Source: SMYC01 sp965197495
Lineage (GTDB): Bacteria > Acidobacteriota > Vicinamibacteria > Marinacidobacterales > SMYC01
Direction of reading: 5' to 3'
Assembly (NCBI GenBank): GCA_965197495.1
Contig: OZ240210.1
Coordinates: forward strand, 7,750,001-7,814,000
Length of the DNA stretch: 64,000 nt
This document shows positions 29,148 through 36,692 of this stretch, piece by piece (positions within the stretch are counted from its first letter, which is position 1; every line of letters starts with the position of its first letter). Position numbers and translations under genes: made by a program. The notes beneath the pieces are model-generated. The model was not told where the DNA came from. It worked only from the letters and a program-made list of their open reading frames with translations, and made no database searches.

Positions 29148-29492
29148 ATGCTCAAAGAGATCGCGCTCCCCGACTTCGGCGACCCGAGCGTCGAGCCGCG
29201 ACTAAACGGCGCGACGTGTCGAAAACGTATCGACCGCGTGCTCGGGCGGGCCGCTGAAGCGGGATACGATGTCCTTCTCGTTTACGCCGACCGCGAGCAC
29301 AGCGCCAACATCGCCTACTTGACGGGCTTCGAGCCGCGTTTCGAAGAAGCGATGTTGGTTCTACGCCCAGAACAGGGTATTCGCCTGAAACCCGAAGTGC
29401 TCCCGTTCTCGAACATCCCGGCCTACTTACCACCTTTTCTCTTGAGCCCGAACCGCGTGATGACCGCCACTAAGAAAGACAGGATGCCATGA
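29148..29492 (+). pseudogene. M24-family Xaa-Pro peptidase, N-terminal fragment
   Basis: Residues 1-80 resemble the creatinase-like N-terminus of M24 peptidases (RIDRVLGRAAEAGYDVLLV, YADREHSANIAYLTGFEPRF). At about 29390 the match ends and an unrelated 34-residue tail follows. The metal-binding catalytic domain is absent. The stop overlaps the xylA ATG (ATGA), so the tail may belong to whatever gene once preceded xylA. Confidence 0.65.
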
Positions 29493-30819
29493 GCTATTTC
29501 CCGGAAGTCGAAAAGCCCATCCCTTATGAAGGTCCCGATTCGAAGAATCCTCTCGCGTTCCGCTATTACGACAAGGATCGGGAAGTAGCGGGAAAGCGCA
29601 TGTCCGAGCATTTGAAATTCGCCGTCTGTTACTGGCACACGATGCGCGGCACGGGGGCCGACGTGTTCGGGGCGGAAGCTTTGTGCGGCCATGGGGAACG
29701 GCGCCCGACCCGATGGAAGCCGCGCGCTCGACGATGGATGCCGCGTTCGAGCTGTTCACCAAGCTCGGCGTCGAGTATTACTGCTTCCACGACCGCGACA
29801 TCGCACCGGAGGGGAGCTCTGTCTCGGAGAACCACCAGAACCTCCAGGCGATGGTCGAGCATGCCGCGCGGCGACAGAAAGAGACGGGCGTGCGTCTTCT
29901 CTGGGGAACGGCCAATTTGTTCTCTCATCCGCGCTTTACCCACGGGGCAGCGACGAACCCCGATCCTCTCGTTTTCGCGCATGCCGCGGCTCAAGTGCGC
30001 CGGGCGATGGACGCCACGCTCGAGCTCGGCGGAACCGGCTACGTTTTCTGGGGCGGACGCGAAGGCTATTCGACGCTTCTCAACACCGACTTGAAGCAAG
30101 AGCGGGAGCAGATGGCCGCGTTTCTTCACCTCGCGTCGGACTACGCCAAGTCCATTGGCTTCGAAGGCACCTTGCTCATCGAGCCGAAGCCCATGGAGCC
30201 GGCGACGCACCAATACGATTATGACGCCGCGACGACGATCGGCTTTTTGCGGGAGTTCGACCTCTTCGATCGCTTCAAGCTCAACATCGAGTCCAACTAC
30301 GCTACCCTGGCCGCACATACATGGGAGCACGACCTCCTGGTCGCGTCGATTGCGGGAAGGCTCGGAAGTATCGACATCAACCGCGGCGACCTGAACCTCG
30401 GTTGGGACACGGACCAGTTTCCCACCGATCTCCCGAGCGCCACGATGGCGATGCTCGTTATTCTGGGACAAGGTGGTCTCGGCGATGGCGGGCTGAACTT
30501 CGACGCCAAACTCCGCCGCGGCTCGTTCGACACTGTCGATCTCTTCCATGCTCACATTGGAGGCATGGACACGTTCGCGCGTGCTCTGCTCGTCGCGCAG
30601 AAGATGAACGACGACGGCGTTCTCTCGACGCCCATCGCCGAGCGCTATGCAGGGTTTCGCGAATCGGAGTTCGGGCAGAAGATCCTCGCTCGCAAGACAA
30701 CCTTCGTGGAGCTCGAAGAGACCGCAGCCTCCGCCAGCGAGCCCCCGCGCGTCAGCGGCCGCCAGGAAGCGCTCGAAAATCTCGTGAACGACTACGTGTA
30801 CGGAAATCGTGTGGAATAG
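29489..30819 (+). pseudogene. xylA: Xylose isomerase, one frameshift
   Basis: Joined over a single frame change this is about 443 residues, the length of group II xylose isomerases, which convert D-xylose to D-xylulose. Motifs: the N-terminal NPLAFRYYDKDREVAGK, then after the shift VRPWGT, catalytic FHDRDIAPEG, metal-binding IEPKPMEPATHQYDYD, FKLNIESNYATLAAHTWEHD and DINRGDLNLGWDTDQFPTD. One base is missing near 29680; adding a T in GCTTTG-TG restores FVRPWGT. All metal ligands are kept, so the shift is recent or an assembly error. No xylulokinase is adjacent. Confidence 0.88.
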
Positions 30820-30840
30820 GTGGGCGCGCCCCGAACTCGA

Positions 30841-31402
30841 TCACGCTCGCGATTTCCTCGATTGAGATCGTAAAAGCGCTCTCGCCGCGTCCGTGAGCTC
30901 ATACCCGACGGCGTGGCTCGTCGTGAGCCCTAGCTTCTTCAATTTTCGAACGTCGGCCTTGAAGGCGGCGCGATCCCGACCGAGGTGACTCGCGAGCTCG
31001 GACGCGGCGATACACGGACGCTTCCCTATCAACTCGAGCACCTGCCGGGTCCACGGGCCTTTGGAACTCGAGCGGTCCATGCGCGCGAGTCGCGCGTTCA
31101 GCTCCTCTGTAGAGCGCGATGGCTGCCCCCGCGAAGTGGAAGCGGACACGGTAGACGTAGCTCCTAGCCGTGAGCCTTCGATCGCTTTGTTCTCGCAGCA
31201 TCTCCGTAAGTGACGCCACAGAGTCGAAGCCCGATTCTTTGGCATCTTTCGGGCGGATAGCCTCGAGCGGGATGCGATCGATCGTATCTACCTCGATGCG
31301 ACCCAAGGCTCCGACACGGTAACGCGCTCGCTCTTCCACGCGCGTACCGTCGCGTGATGGCACCTTGCCGAATGCCGTCGTGAAACGCGTCTTGAAAAGC
31401 AC
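30841..31402 (-). pseudogene. ASCH-like domain plus winged-helix protein, one frameshift
   Basis: The first half (GTG at 31402, MLFKTRFTTAF to RSYVYRVRFHFAG) has the ASCH-like pattern, a putative RNA- or nucleotide-binding fold. After one extra G in a G-run near 31132 the frame continues with PSRSTEELNARLARMD and a winged-helix segment (ASELASHLGRDRAAFKADVR) that ends at 30841. Together about 186 residues. The start codons of this gene and the divergent methyltransferase are only 6 bp apart. Confidence 0.6.
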
Positions 31403-31408
31403 ACCTCC

Positions 31409-31993
31409 ATGCTACACTACCGCGCCGTGGATCACTTCGCCGAGTTCCTGCGTACGCCCCGCGAGATCGGGACCGTCACGCCCAGCTCCAAGAGCCTCGT
31501 GGCGGCCATGGTGGACTGGATTGCGTGGGACCGGGTCGACGTGGCTGTCGAATATGGTCCAGGAAAAGGCACCATAACCGGAGAGATCTTGGAGCGCGTG
31601 CGTCGCACGGCAACGTTTTTCGCCGTCGAGCGGAACCCGTCCTTCGCGGCTTCGTTTCGTAAAAAATTCCCGGACGTCACTCTCTATGAAGACTCCGTCG
31701 AGAACATCGCGGCCATCTGCGACGAGCACGGGGTCTCGAAGATCGACAGCGTCATTAGTGGCCTTCCTTGGGCCTCGTTCTCAGACGAGCAGCAAGACCA
31801 CTATCTCGATGAGATGTTGAAGAAGATGCCTCCCGGCGCCCAGTTCGTCACTTACGCCTACGTCGTCGGTCTGCCGCTCGCGAGCGGCAGACGATTCCGG
31901 GAGCGTCTCGACGCCCGCTTCGCAAGCGTCGAGACGAGCGAAATCGTCTGGAAGAACTTCCCTCCCGCGGTCGTCTACCGCTGCCGCAAATAG
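31409..31993 (+). CDS. SAM-dependent methyltransferase, phospholipid N-methyltransferase-like
   Basis: 194 residues. HFAEFLRTPREIGTVTPSSK at the N-terminus, a motif I of EYGPGKGTITGEIL, and SGLPWASF resemble Rhodobacter-type PmtA phosphatidylethanolamine N-methyltransferases, which add methyl groups to membrane lipids. The start is uncertain: an in-frame GTG at 31427 gives the more usual VDHFAEF beginning. It is divergent from the ASCH gene. The frame is intact. Confidence 0.75.
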   Translation: MLHYRAVDHFAEFLRTPREIGTVTPSSKSLVAAMVDWIAWDRVDVAVEYGPGKGTITGEILERVRRTATFFAVERNPSFAASFRKKFPDVTLYEDSVENIAAICDEHGVSKIDSVISGLPWASFSDEQQDHYLDEMLKKMPPGAQFVTYAYVVGLPLASGRRFRERLDARFASVETSEIVWKNFPPAVVYRCRK

Positions 31994-32015
31994 GCCAAGT
32001 ACTTACTTTTTTCGC

Positions 32016-33197
32016 TTACTTCTTCGCATCGGCGATCACCATGATCTCGACGAGCGCGTCGGGGGACATCAACGCGGTGCCCACCGTCGTGCGCGCCGGA
32101 CGCGGCCCGGGCACGAGTTCGCGATAGATCTCGTTCATCGCGGAGAAGTGCCGGATGTCGGTGAGAAACACCGTGCTCTCGACGACATCCTCGAGTCCGA
32201 GCCCCGCCGCTTCGAGCGTGGCTTTGAGCCTTGCTACCGCCTGGCGGGTCTGTGCTTTCACATCACCCGGAGCGTAGCCATCCGGGCCGCGACCCGTCAT
32301 GCCCGCGAGATATTGACGGCCGCCCGAAACGATCGAAGGCGAGATCAGGCTCCCCGGGCGGGTGTCTCCGGCGACGCGGCGCGCGCTGTCCTTCACCGCG
32401 ACCGAATGGACCTCGAGACGCGCGTCGGGATGCATCACGCCGGCACGTACGGTCGCGCGGGCTGGAGGGTTCTCGCTGAAGACAGTGCGATAGACTTCGT
32501 TCATCCCCGAGAAGTCACGACCGTCCCGTAAGTAAACGCGATTCGCAACGACGTCGCCATAATCCATGCCCGCGGCCGCGAGCACTTTGCCGAGATTATC
32601 GAGCGTTTGCTTCATCTGTACGCCGATATCGCCGTTCACGATCCCCCCCTTCGCGGGATCGCTCGAAACGAGGCCGGAGACGAAGAGCGTGTCGCCGGCG
32701 AGCATGCCATAGGCAAAGCCTTGTCGCGAAGGCCGCCAACTTTCGGGATGAATGCGACGGATGTCGAGGCCGCGGCGCGCCGCGACCATCGAGATCTCGA
32801 TGAACCCGCTCGCGGCGGCGAGATCCGTCCGGACGGTGGCCCGCGTCGGCGCGTCCTCTGGAAAGATCTCACGGAAGACTTCGTTCAGTGCTTCGTAGTG
32901 ACGATCGTCCGTCAGATAGACGCTCACACTCACCACGCGCGAATAGTCGAGCCTGGCCGCGTCGAGGATGCGCTTCAAGTTCGCGAAAGTCTGCCGTGTC
33001 TGTGCGTGGATGTCCCCGATGATGCCCTTCCCCGGCACGCCTCCGAGATGGCCAGAGAGATGCAGGAAATCGCCCGTCCAAACAGCGGAGCTGAAAGTCG
33101 CGTCAGGATTGGCGCCGTCGAGCGTGACGGGTTTCTTGTCCGCGGCCTCGACACTGCAGGCGGCGGCCATCAAGGCGGCAACGATCGCATTCTTCAC
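32016..33197 (-). CDS. Exported protein with three tandem RidA domains
   Basis: 393 residues with a signal peptide (MKNAIVAALMAAACSVEAAD). Three RidA/YjgF units follow (about 24-140, 150-265 and 285-393). Each has the strand-turn with the conserved Arg that binds the carboxylate of imines in RidA: APTRATVRTD, PPARATVRAG, RPARTTVGTA. Each also has a following Glu (FIEISM, LEVHS, VEIMV). RidA enzymes normally act as homotrimers that deaminate reactive enamines, so one chain could build the whole trimer. The substrate in the periplasm is unknown. It lies 27 bp behind the SnoaL-like gene, probably as one transcript. Confidence 0.85.
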   Translation of the reverse strand: MKNAIVAALMAAACSVEAADKKPVTLDGANPDATFSSAVWTGDFLHLSGHLGGVPGKGIIGDIHAQTRQTFANLKRILDAARLDYSRVVSVSVYLTDDRHYEALNEVFREIFPEDAPTRATVRTDLAAASGFIEISMVAARRGLDIRRIHPESWRPSRQGFAYGMLAGDTLFVSGLVSSDPAKGGIVNGDIGVQMKQTLDNLGKVLAAAGMDYGDVVANRVYLRDGRDFSGMNEVYRTVFSENPPARATVRAGVMHPDARLEVHSVAVKDSARRVAGDTRPGSLISPSIVSGGRQYLAGMTGRGPDGYAPGDVKAQTRQAVARLKATLEAAGLGLEDVVESTVFLTDIRHFSAMNEIYRELVPGPRPARTTVGTALMSPDALVEIMVIADAKK

Positions 33198-33224
33198 GAA
33201 AAACTCTCCTTGTTTTCGTTCGTC

Positions 33225-33620
33225 TCAGCCGGCGGGAGACATCACGCGTGATGCAGTGATCTCCCACCGACCACCGGTTTTTTTCAATACGAAGGCGAAG
33301 CGCTCGAGAATTCCGCGGATGACGATCGTGCCGTCCACGAGCGCGACGTCGTCCGTCACGAAGCGAACGGCCTCGATGTCGAAGGTGGCGTCAAAGCTAT
33401 CGGAGCGGCCCGCAACGAGAGGCTCGAAATAGGGAACGAGCTCCGCGCGGCTTCGCACCCACTCGCCTTGAGGATTCACGTGCGTCGCATCAACTGCGTA
33501 GTAAGCCGCGACGTCCTCGGGCCTGTCAGCGTGGGTCCACGTGTCGGCAAATTCGAGAACGAAAGCTCGAACGTCTTTTTCGCTATCGGCGACGAACGCG
33601 AGGAACAAAACCAACCACAT
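33225..33620 (-). CDS. SnoaL/DUF4440-like (SgcJ/EcaC-type) protein
   Basis: 131 residues with a short hydrophobic N-terminus (MWLVLFLAFVADS). An NTF2-like cone fold is suggested by FADTWTHADRPEDVAAYYA, the motif DATHVNPQGEWVRSRAEL and ALVDGTIVIRG. Members bind small hydrophobic ligands or act as isomerases; none can be assigned here. It is upstream of the triple-RidA gene on the same strand. The short leader makes export uncertain. Confidence 0.75.
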   Translation of the reverse strand: MWLVLFLAFVADSEKDVRAFVLEFADTWTHADRPEDVAAYYAVDATHVNPQGEWVRSRAELVPYFEPLVAGRSDSFDATFDIEAVRFVTDDVALVDGTIVIRGILERFAFVLKKTGGRWEITASRVMSPAG

Positions 33621-33676
33621 GAGGCCCTCGATCCCGGCGCGTCAAAGAAGCGGCGCCCGGGTCGCCCGAGACGATA

Positions 33677-33775
33677 TCACGCCGAGGGCCGACGCTTCAT
33701 CTTGCGCCACAATGTGCTGCGATCGACGCAGAGACGCTTCGCTGCCGCCGTCACGTTGCTTTCGGCTTCATGCCC
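33677..33775 (-). pseudogene. Fis-type helix-turn-helix fragment of a sigma-54-activator family gene
   Basis: The minus strand reads ESNVTAAAKRLCVDRSTLWR, then KMKRRPSA and stop. This is the C-terminal Fis HTH of NtrC-like regulators (GNVTAAAKxLGVDRSTLWRKMK). Nothing of the receiver or AAA+ domains is present; it abuts the alanine racemase fragment. Confidence 0.65.
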
Positions 33776-33786
33776 AGGCGGCAGAA

Positions 33787-33996
33787 GGCTTGAACCACGT
33801 AGTCGTCGACTTGACCGGTACCGACGCCAAGGCCTCTGACGTCGTGGAGATCCTCGGGACCGATGCGGGAAATACCGTCGCGGAGGTCGCGGAGACCGCG
33901 GGGTGGATGGTCTACAGCTTGTTCAACCACCTCAACGCGAAAACGCCCCGGGTTTACTACCAAGGCGGCCGCGCGGTGGAGCTCCTGGAATATTGA
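33787..33996 (+). pseudogene. alr: Alanine racemase C-terminal fragment
   Basis: The frame reads GLNHVVVDLTGTDAKASDVV, EILGTDAGNTVAEVAETAGW and LNAKTPRVYYQGGRAVEL before the stop. It matches the beta-barrel end of alanine racemase (VDVTGxDVxxGDVVExxG, AxxAGTIxYE, PRVY). The PLP-binding barrel is missing. The Tyr region reads AGWMVYSLF, a degenerate form. Confidence 0.65.
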
Positions 33997-34077
33997 TCAG
34001 CGCGCCGCCGTCAAGTCGACATCGAGGGCGTCTGAGGCGAGTCCGAGCTCCCAGTCCGCTTCCCGCAAAAAGATCCG
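33997..34077 (-). pseudogene. Unidentified gene end
   Basis: The minus frame RIFLREADWELGLASDAL DVDLTAAR ends in TGA directly against the alanine racemase stop. It looks coding (convergent ends with no gap) but is too short to name. 33621-33676 and 34078-34158 hold nothing I recognise. Confidence 0.25.
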
Positions 34078-34161
34078 AGAAACCAAGCAACAAATCGGAG
34101 TAGTGATGCGTCATTGGTAGTGTAGCAGCGAGCCCGAGGGATTCTCGGCGTGGAGGCAATG

Positions 34162-34638
34162 ATGGAGAGCTTGTGGCAGGACTTGAGGTACGGGGCGCGC
34201 GCGCTGGTGGCGAGCCCGGCGTTCACCATCGTCGCGGTGCTCTCGCTCTCGCTCGGGATCGGCGCCAATACGACCATCTTCAGCCTCATCAACGCGGTGG
34301 TGCTCCAGCCGCTGCCGGGCCAGAATCCCGGGGAGTTGGCCTCCATCTATACGAGCGATTTTAGCGGTCCGCTCTACGGCGCCTCCTCCTACCCGGATTA
34401 CCTCGACTTCCGCGAGCGAAACGAGGTCTTCTCCGATCTCTCCGCTTTCACGCTGCGCCCCATGGTCGTAACCCGAAACAGCGAGAGCCTTCGCATCATG
34501 GGCAGCTACGTCACGGGCAACCCGCTGACCTTTCTGGGAGTCAGCCTGCTCATGCTGGGGGTGGCCCTCGTGGCTTGCCTCATCCCCGGCCGCCGCGCCA
34601 CCCGGAGCGATCCACTCTGGGCGCTCCGCTCCCTGTAG
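34162..34638 (+). pseudogene. FtsX/MacB-type permease with large internal deletion
   Basis: The gene begins as a typical permease (MESLWQDLRYGARALVASPA, then LGIGANTTIFSLINAVVLQP) and continues to about residue 120. Within SYVTGN-PLTFLGVSLLML it jumps straight to the last helix and the C-terminal LIPGRRATRSDPLWALRSL. Family members are about 800 residues; this one is 158, with both ends intact and in frame. GGAGG ends 5 bp before the ATG. It could be translated but lacks the periplasmic domain and two helices. Confidence 0.8.
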
Positions 34639-34887
34639 GGCTAAACCGCGCAGGTGCGGACCCGGCGAGCACGTCGTCGCGATGGGGTAGGAAGAAGTCG
34701 CGATAGGTGTTGTTGATCAAGCGACGCTACGGTCGCTGTAAAACACCGTCGAGGCGTTCAAGAAGTTCGCGAGTCCCTCGGCTTCTGTCGTTGATGCGCG
34801 CCCATGCTCTGTCGCAGGTCTCGCCATCGGTTGAACCAATCGATTCCACGGTATAAAATCCTCGCGTCTTCCCCAGGAGCCCATCCC
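34639..34887. other. Short region without a recognisable gene
   Basis: A minus frame (TTEAEGLANFLNASTVFYSD) is open but unassigned. GGTATAAAATCC at about 34850 could be a -10 region for the kinase fragment at 34888. Confidence 0.3.
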
Positions 34888-35172
34888 ATGATCGGGCGCA
34901 CTCTCTCTCACTACAGAATCCTCGAAAGGATCGGTTCAGGCGGTATGGGAGACGTCTGCCTCGCCCGGGACACCAAACTCGACCGCGATGTGGCTCTGAA
35001 GGTTCTTCCGCCCGAGCTAGCCGAGAGCGAAGAGCGTCGGGCCCGATTCAAGCGCGAAGCCAAGGCCCTTGCTGCCCTCAACCAGCGTTTTAAGTTGCCT
35101 GCGGCTCACGGGCAGCTTCCCAGTCGTCCCTACCCTTCCGCCGGCGAATCTCCTGGATGCGAGCCAAGTTGA
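34888..35172 (+). pseudogene. Serine/threonine kinase N-terminal fragment
   Basis: The ATG after CAGGAG opens MIGRTLSHYRILERIGSGGM, then VALKVLPPELAESEERRARF and KALAALNQ. These are the glycine loop, the VALK lysine and helix C of a PknB-type kinase. Homology stops near 35085 and an unrelated tail runs to 35172 over the antisense of the LytTR gene. The catalytic loop and propeller are lost. Confidence 0.8.
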
Positions 35173-35365
35173 CGGCGTGGTTGCGATGGATTCGGAGGAA
35201 TCCGTAGGGCGTGAATTCTTCTAGAAGAGTGCCGAGAGGGCGAACGTCGCGCGGAGACCGTTTGGATCGCAAACGAACCAGAGTGTCGCCCCCCACTGCT
35301 TCCAAGAAATAGACGTCTTTCGGAACGACAGGCACGCGGCGGAGCTCGGAGATATTGACGAGCAC
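35090..35365 (-). pseudogene. LytTR DNA-binding domain, isolated and C-terminally cut
   Basis: 91 residues: RVPVVPKDVYFLEAVGGDTL, PLGTLLEEFTPYGFLRIHRN and HAVNLARIQEIRRR are the LytTR fold (P-x-x-I-xx-xEA, L..L, FxRxHRSxxVN). LytTR proteins usually carry an N-terminal receiver domain, and the fold normally extends further at the C-terminus. Both are absent here; its 3' end overlaps the kinase fragment, so a deletion has probably joined the two convergent pieces. Confidence 0.65.
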
Positions 35366-35397
35366 CCGACGGCTTTGCGAAGCTGTAGGAAAATCAG

Positions 35398-36168
35398 CTA
35401 GAAGAGCACGCGCGCCTGGCCCCGCTCCTGAATGAGCTTGTCGAGATGCTCCAGCAGGAAGTCGCGCCGCTCGAGAATGCCTTTGATCTGACCTCCGTTC
35501 AAATAAGGCTTTAGTTGGGCGTCGAGGGTGTCCCGGTCGAGTCCCTTCAACGCTTCCACGAGCTTGCGATCGAACTAGTTCGGAAGCTTCTTGGGGTTCT
35601 TGATCATCTTCTTGCCGGAAATGAACGCCCGGGAGTGATCGATGAGAATGATGTGAAAGTCGGGATCGACGAGAAAGTTCTGCGCGTTCCGGTCGTCGTT
35701 GTTGATCAGGACATCCAACATCTTCATGCGTGATAGCTGGTGGCTCCAGCTCGGCGTATTGGGCGTTTTGTTCTCAACGTCTCGGTAAAGCTTCCAATCT
35801 TCCACCCAGAACTGGAGAGAGCCTTTGTTGCCCTTGATACGCCGCTCGACGGTCGGCGGCGTCATGCCGAGGCCGATGAGCTTGTCGATCTCGTAGGTCG
35901 CAATCTCCGCCTGGTAGCTTTCCCAGAAGCCATGTTGCCGGCCGCGCTTGATGGGCTTGAATGCGGCGGCGAGCACATGCTCCCCCTGCTTTAGATCGAC
36001 ACGCGACGGTTTGGTGACGCCCATGGAGATATCCTTCATCGAGACGACTTCAGCGCCGGTCAACAGGGCCGCGACGTCGTTATCCGCGGACAACCACGAT
36101 TTGTATTCGCATGATACGTCATCGACGGCCTGGGCCGCGGTGACGGTGGCGGCAAGCACCAGCGTCAT
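35398..36168 (-). pseudogene. Exported kinase-like protein (paralogue 1) with in-frame amber codon
   Basis: A signal peptide (MTLVLAATVTAAQAVDD) is followed by an atypical kinase pattern: AAAFKPIKRG (possible ATP lysine), a helix ESYQAEIATYEIDKLIGLGM, catalytic-loop-like LINNDDRNAQNFLVD and metal-site-like IILIDHSRAF. The frame hits TAG at 35575-35577 after KLPN and continues uninterrupted as FDRKLVEALKGLDRDTLDAQ to a TAG at 35398. Paralogue 2 at 40472 reads KLPHKFDRQLVARL here, so AAG to TAG is the likely change. The fold resembles HipA, Fam20 or PI3/4K-type kinases; substrate unknown. Confidence 0.65.
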
Positions 36169-36252
36169 CAGAATGGCACAAAGTACTTTCGGTTCTCCTG
36201 TCGTTTCGGGGGATCTGATTTGTGTTGGAGGGCATGGCCTATGGACGCTGCC

Positions 36253-36545
36253 GCGATTGTGGAAAACGCCGGAAACTCCGGGCGAGAGAGGCGTTTAGAG
36301 AAAGGTTGTGAGCACGTACAAACGTGGAGCGGCGTTTTCCACAATCGCTTGGAAAACGCTTCGCGTTTCCCACGAGCGCCCACAGGCCCCTCCTGATATA
36401 TATACAAGAAAGATTAATTCATATGGAATAAGGAAGGGGGGCTCGATTAGTGGAGGCTATGGAAAACGCCCTTCCAGGCTTCGAAGAGAACTCAGTCGTG
36501 AGCAAGGTCTGAACGACCAGAACCGTGGGGGCGTTTCCCACAGCC
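36253..36545. repeat. Two diverged ~89-bp palindromic units around an AT-rich core
   Basis: GCGATTGTGGAAAACGCCG (36253-36271) is exactly inverted at 36330-36348. A second unit starts with GGCTATGGAAAACGCCC (36455-36471) and ends with GGGGCGTTTCCCACAGCC (to about 36545). Both contain GTGAGCA near the centre of the right half. A third small palindrome (TGGAAAACGC-TTC-GCGTTTCCCA) sits between them, beside an AT-rich stretch with TATATATA. No gene is present in 36169-36593. Confidence 0.7.
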
Positions 36546-36692
36546 TCGTCTCCCGCTGAGGGGCAGTGGCATTTGGTGAGGCCCGTGGGTTGAGAGGGTA
36601 AGCCATGTGTAGATGCGCATCGGCGAGAACGCTAGAATCTTTTTTTCCGAAAGAGAAAAGAGCGTTCCCGCGATGCGCGTTACTACGTTAGT

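Noticed and set aside
29148..30819. Xylose operon
   Set aside because: The frame before xylA is a truncated M24 peptidase and no xylulokinase, transporter or regulator for xylose is present.
36253..36545. Replication origin
   Set aside because: Two DnaA-box-like sequences and an AT-rich stretch are suggestive, but no dnaA, dnaN, parA or gidA genes are nearby and the boxes lie in palindromic repeats. Kept as a repeat only.
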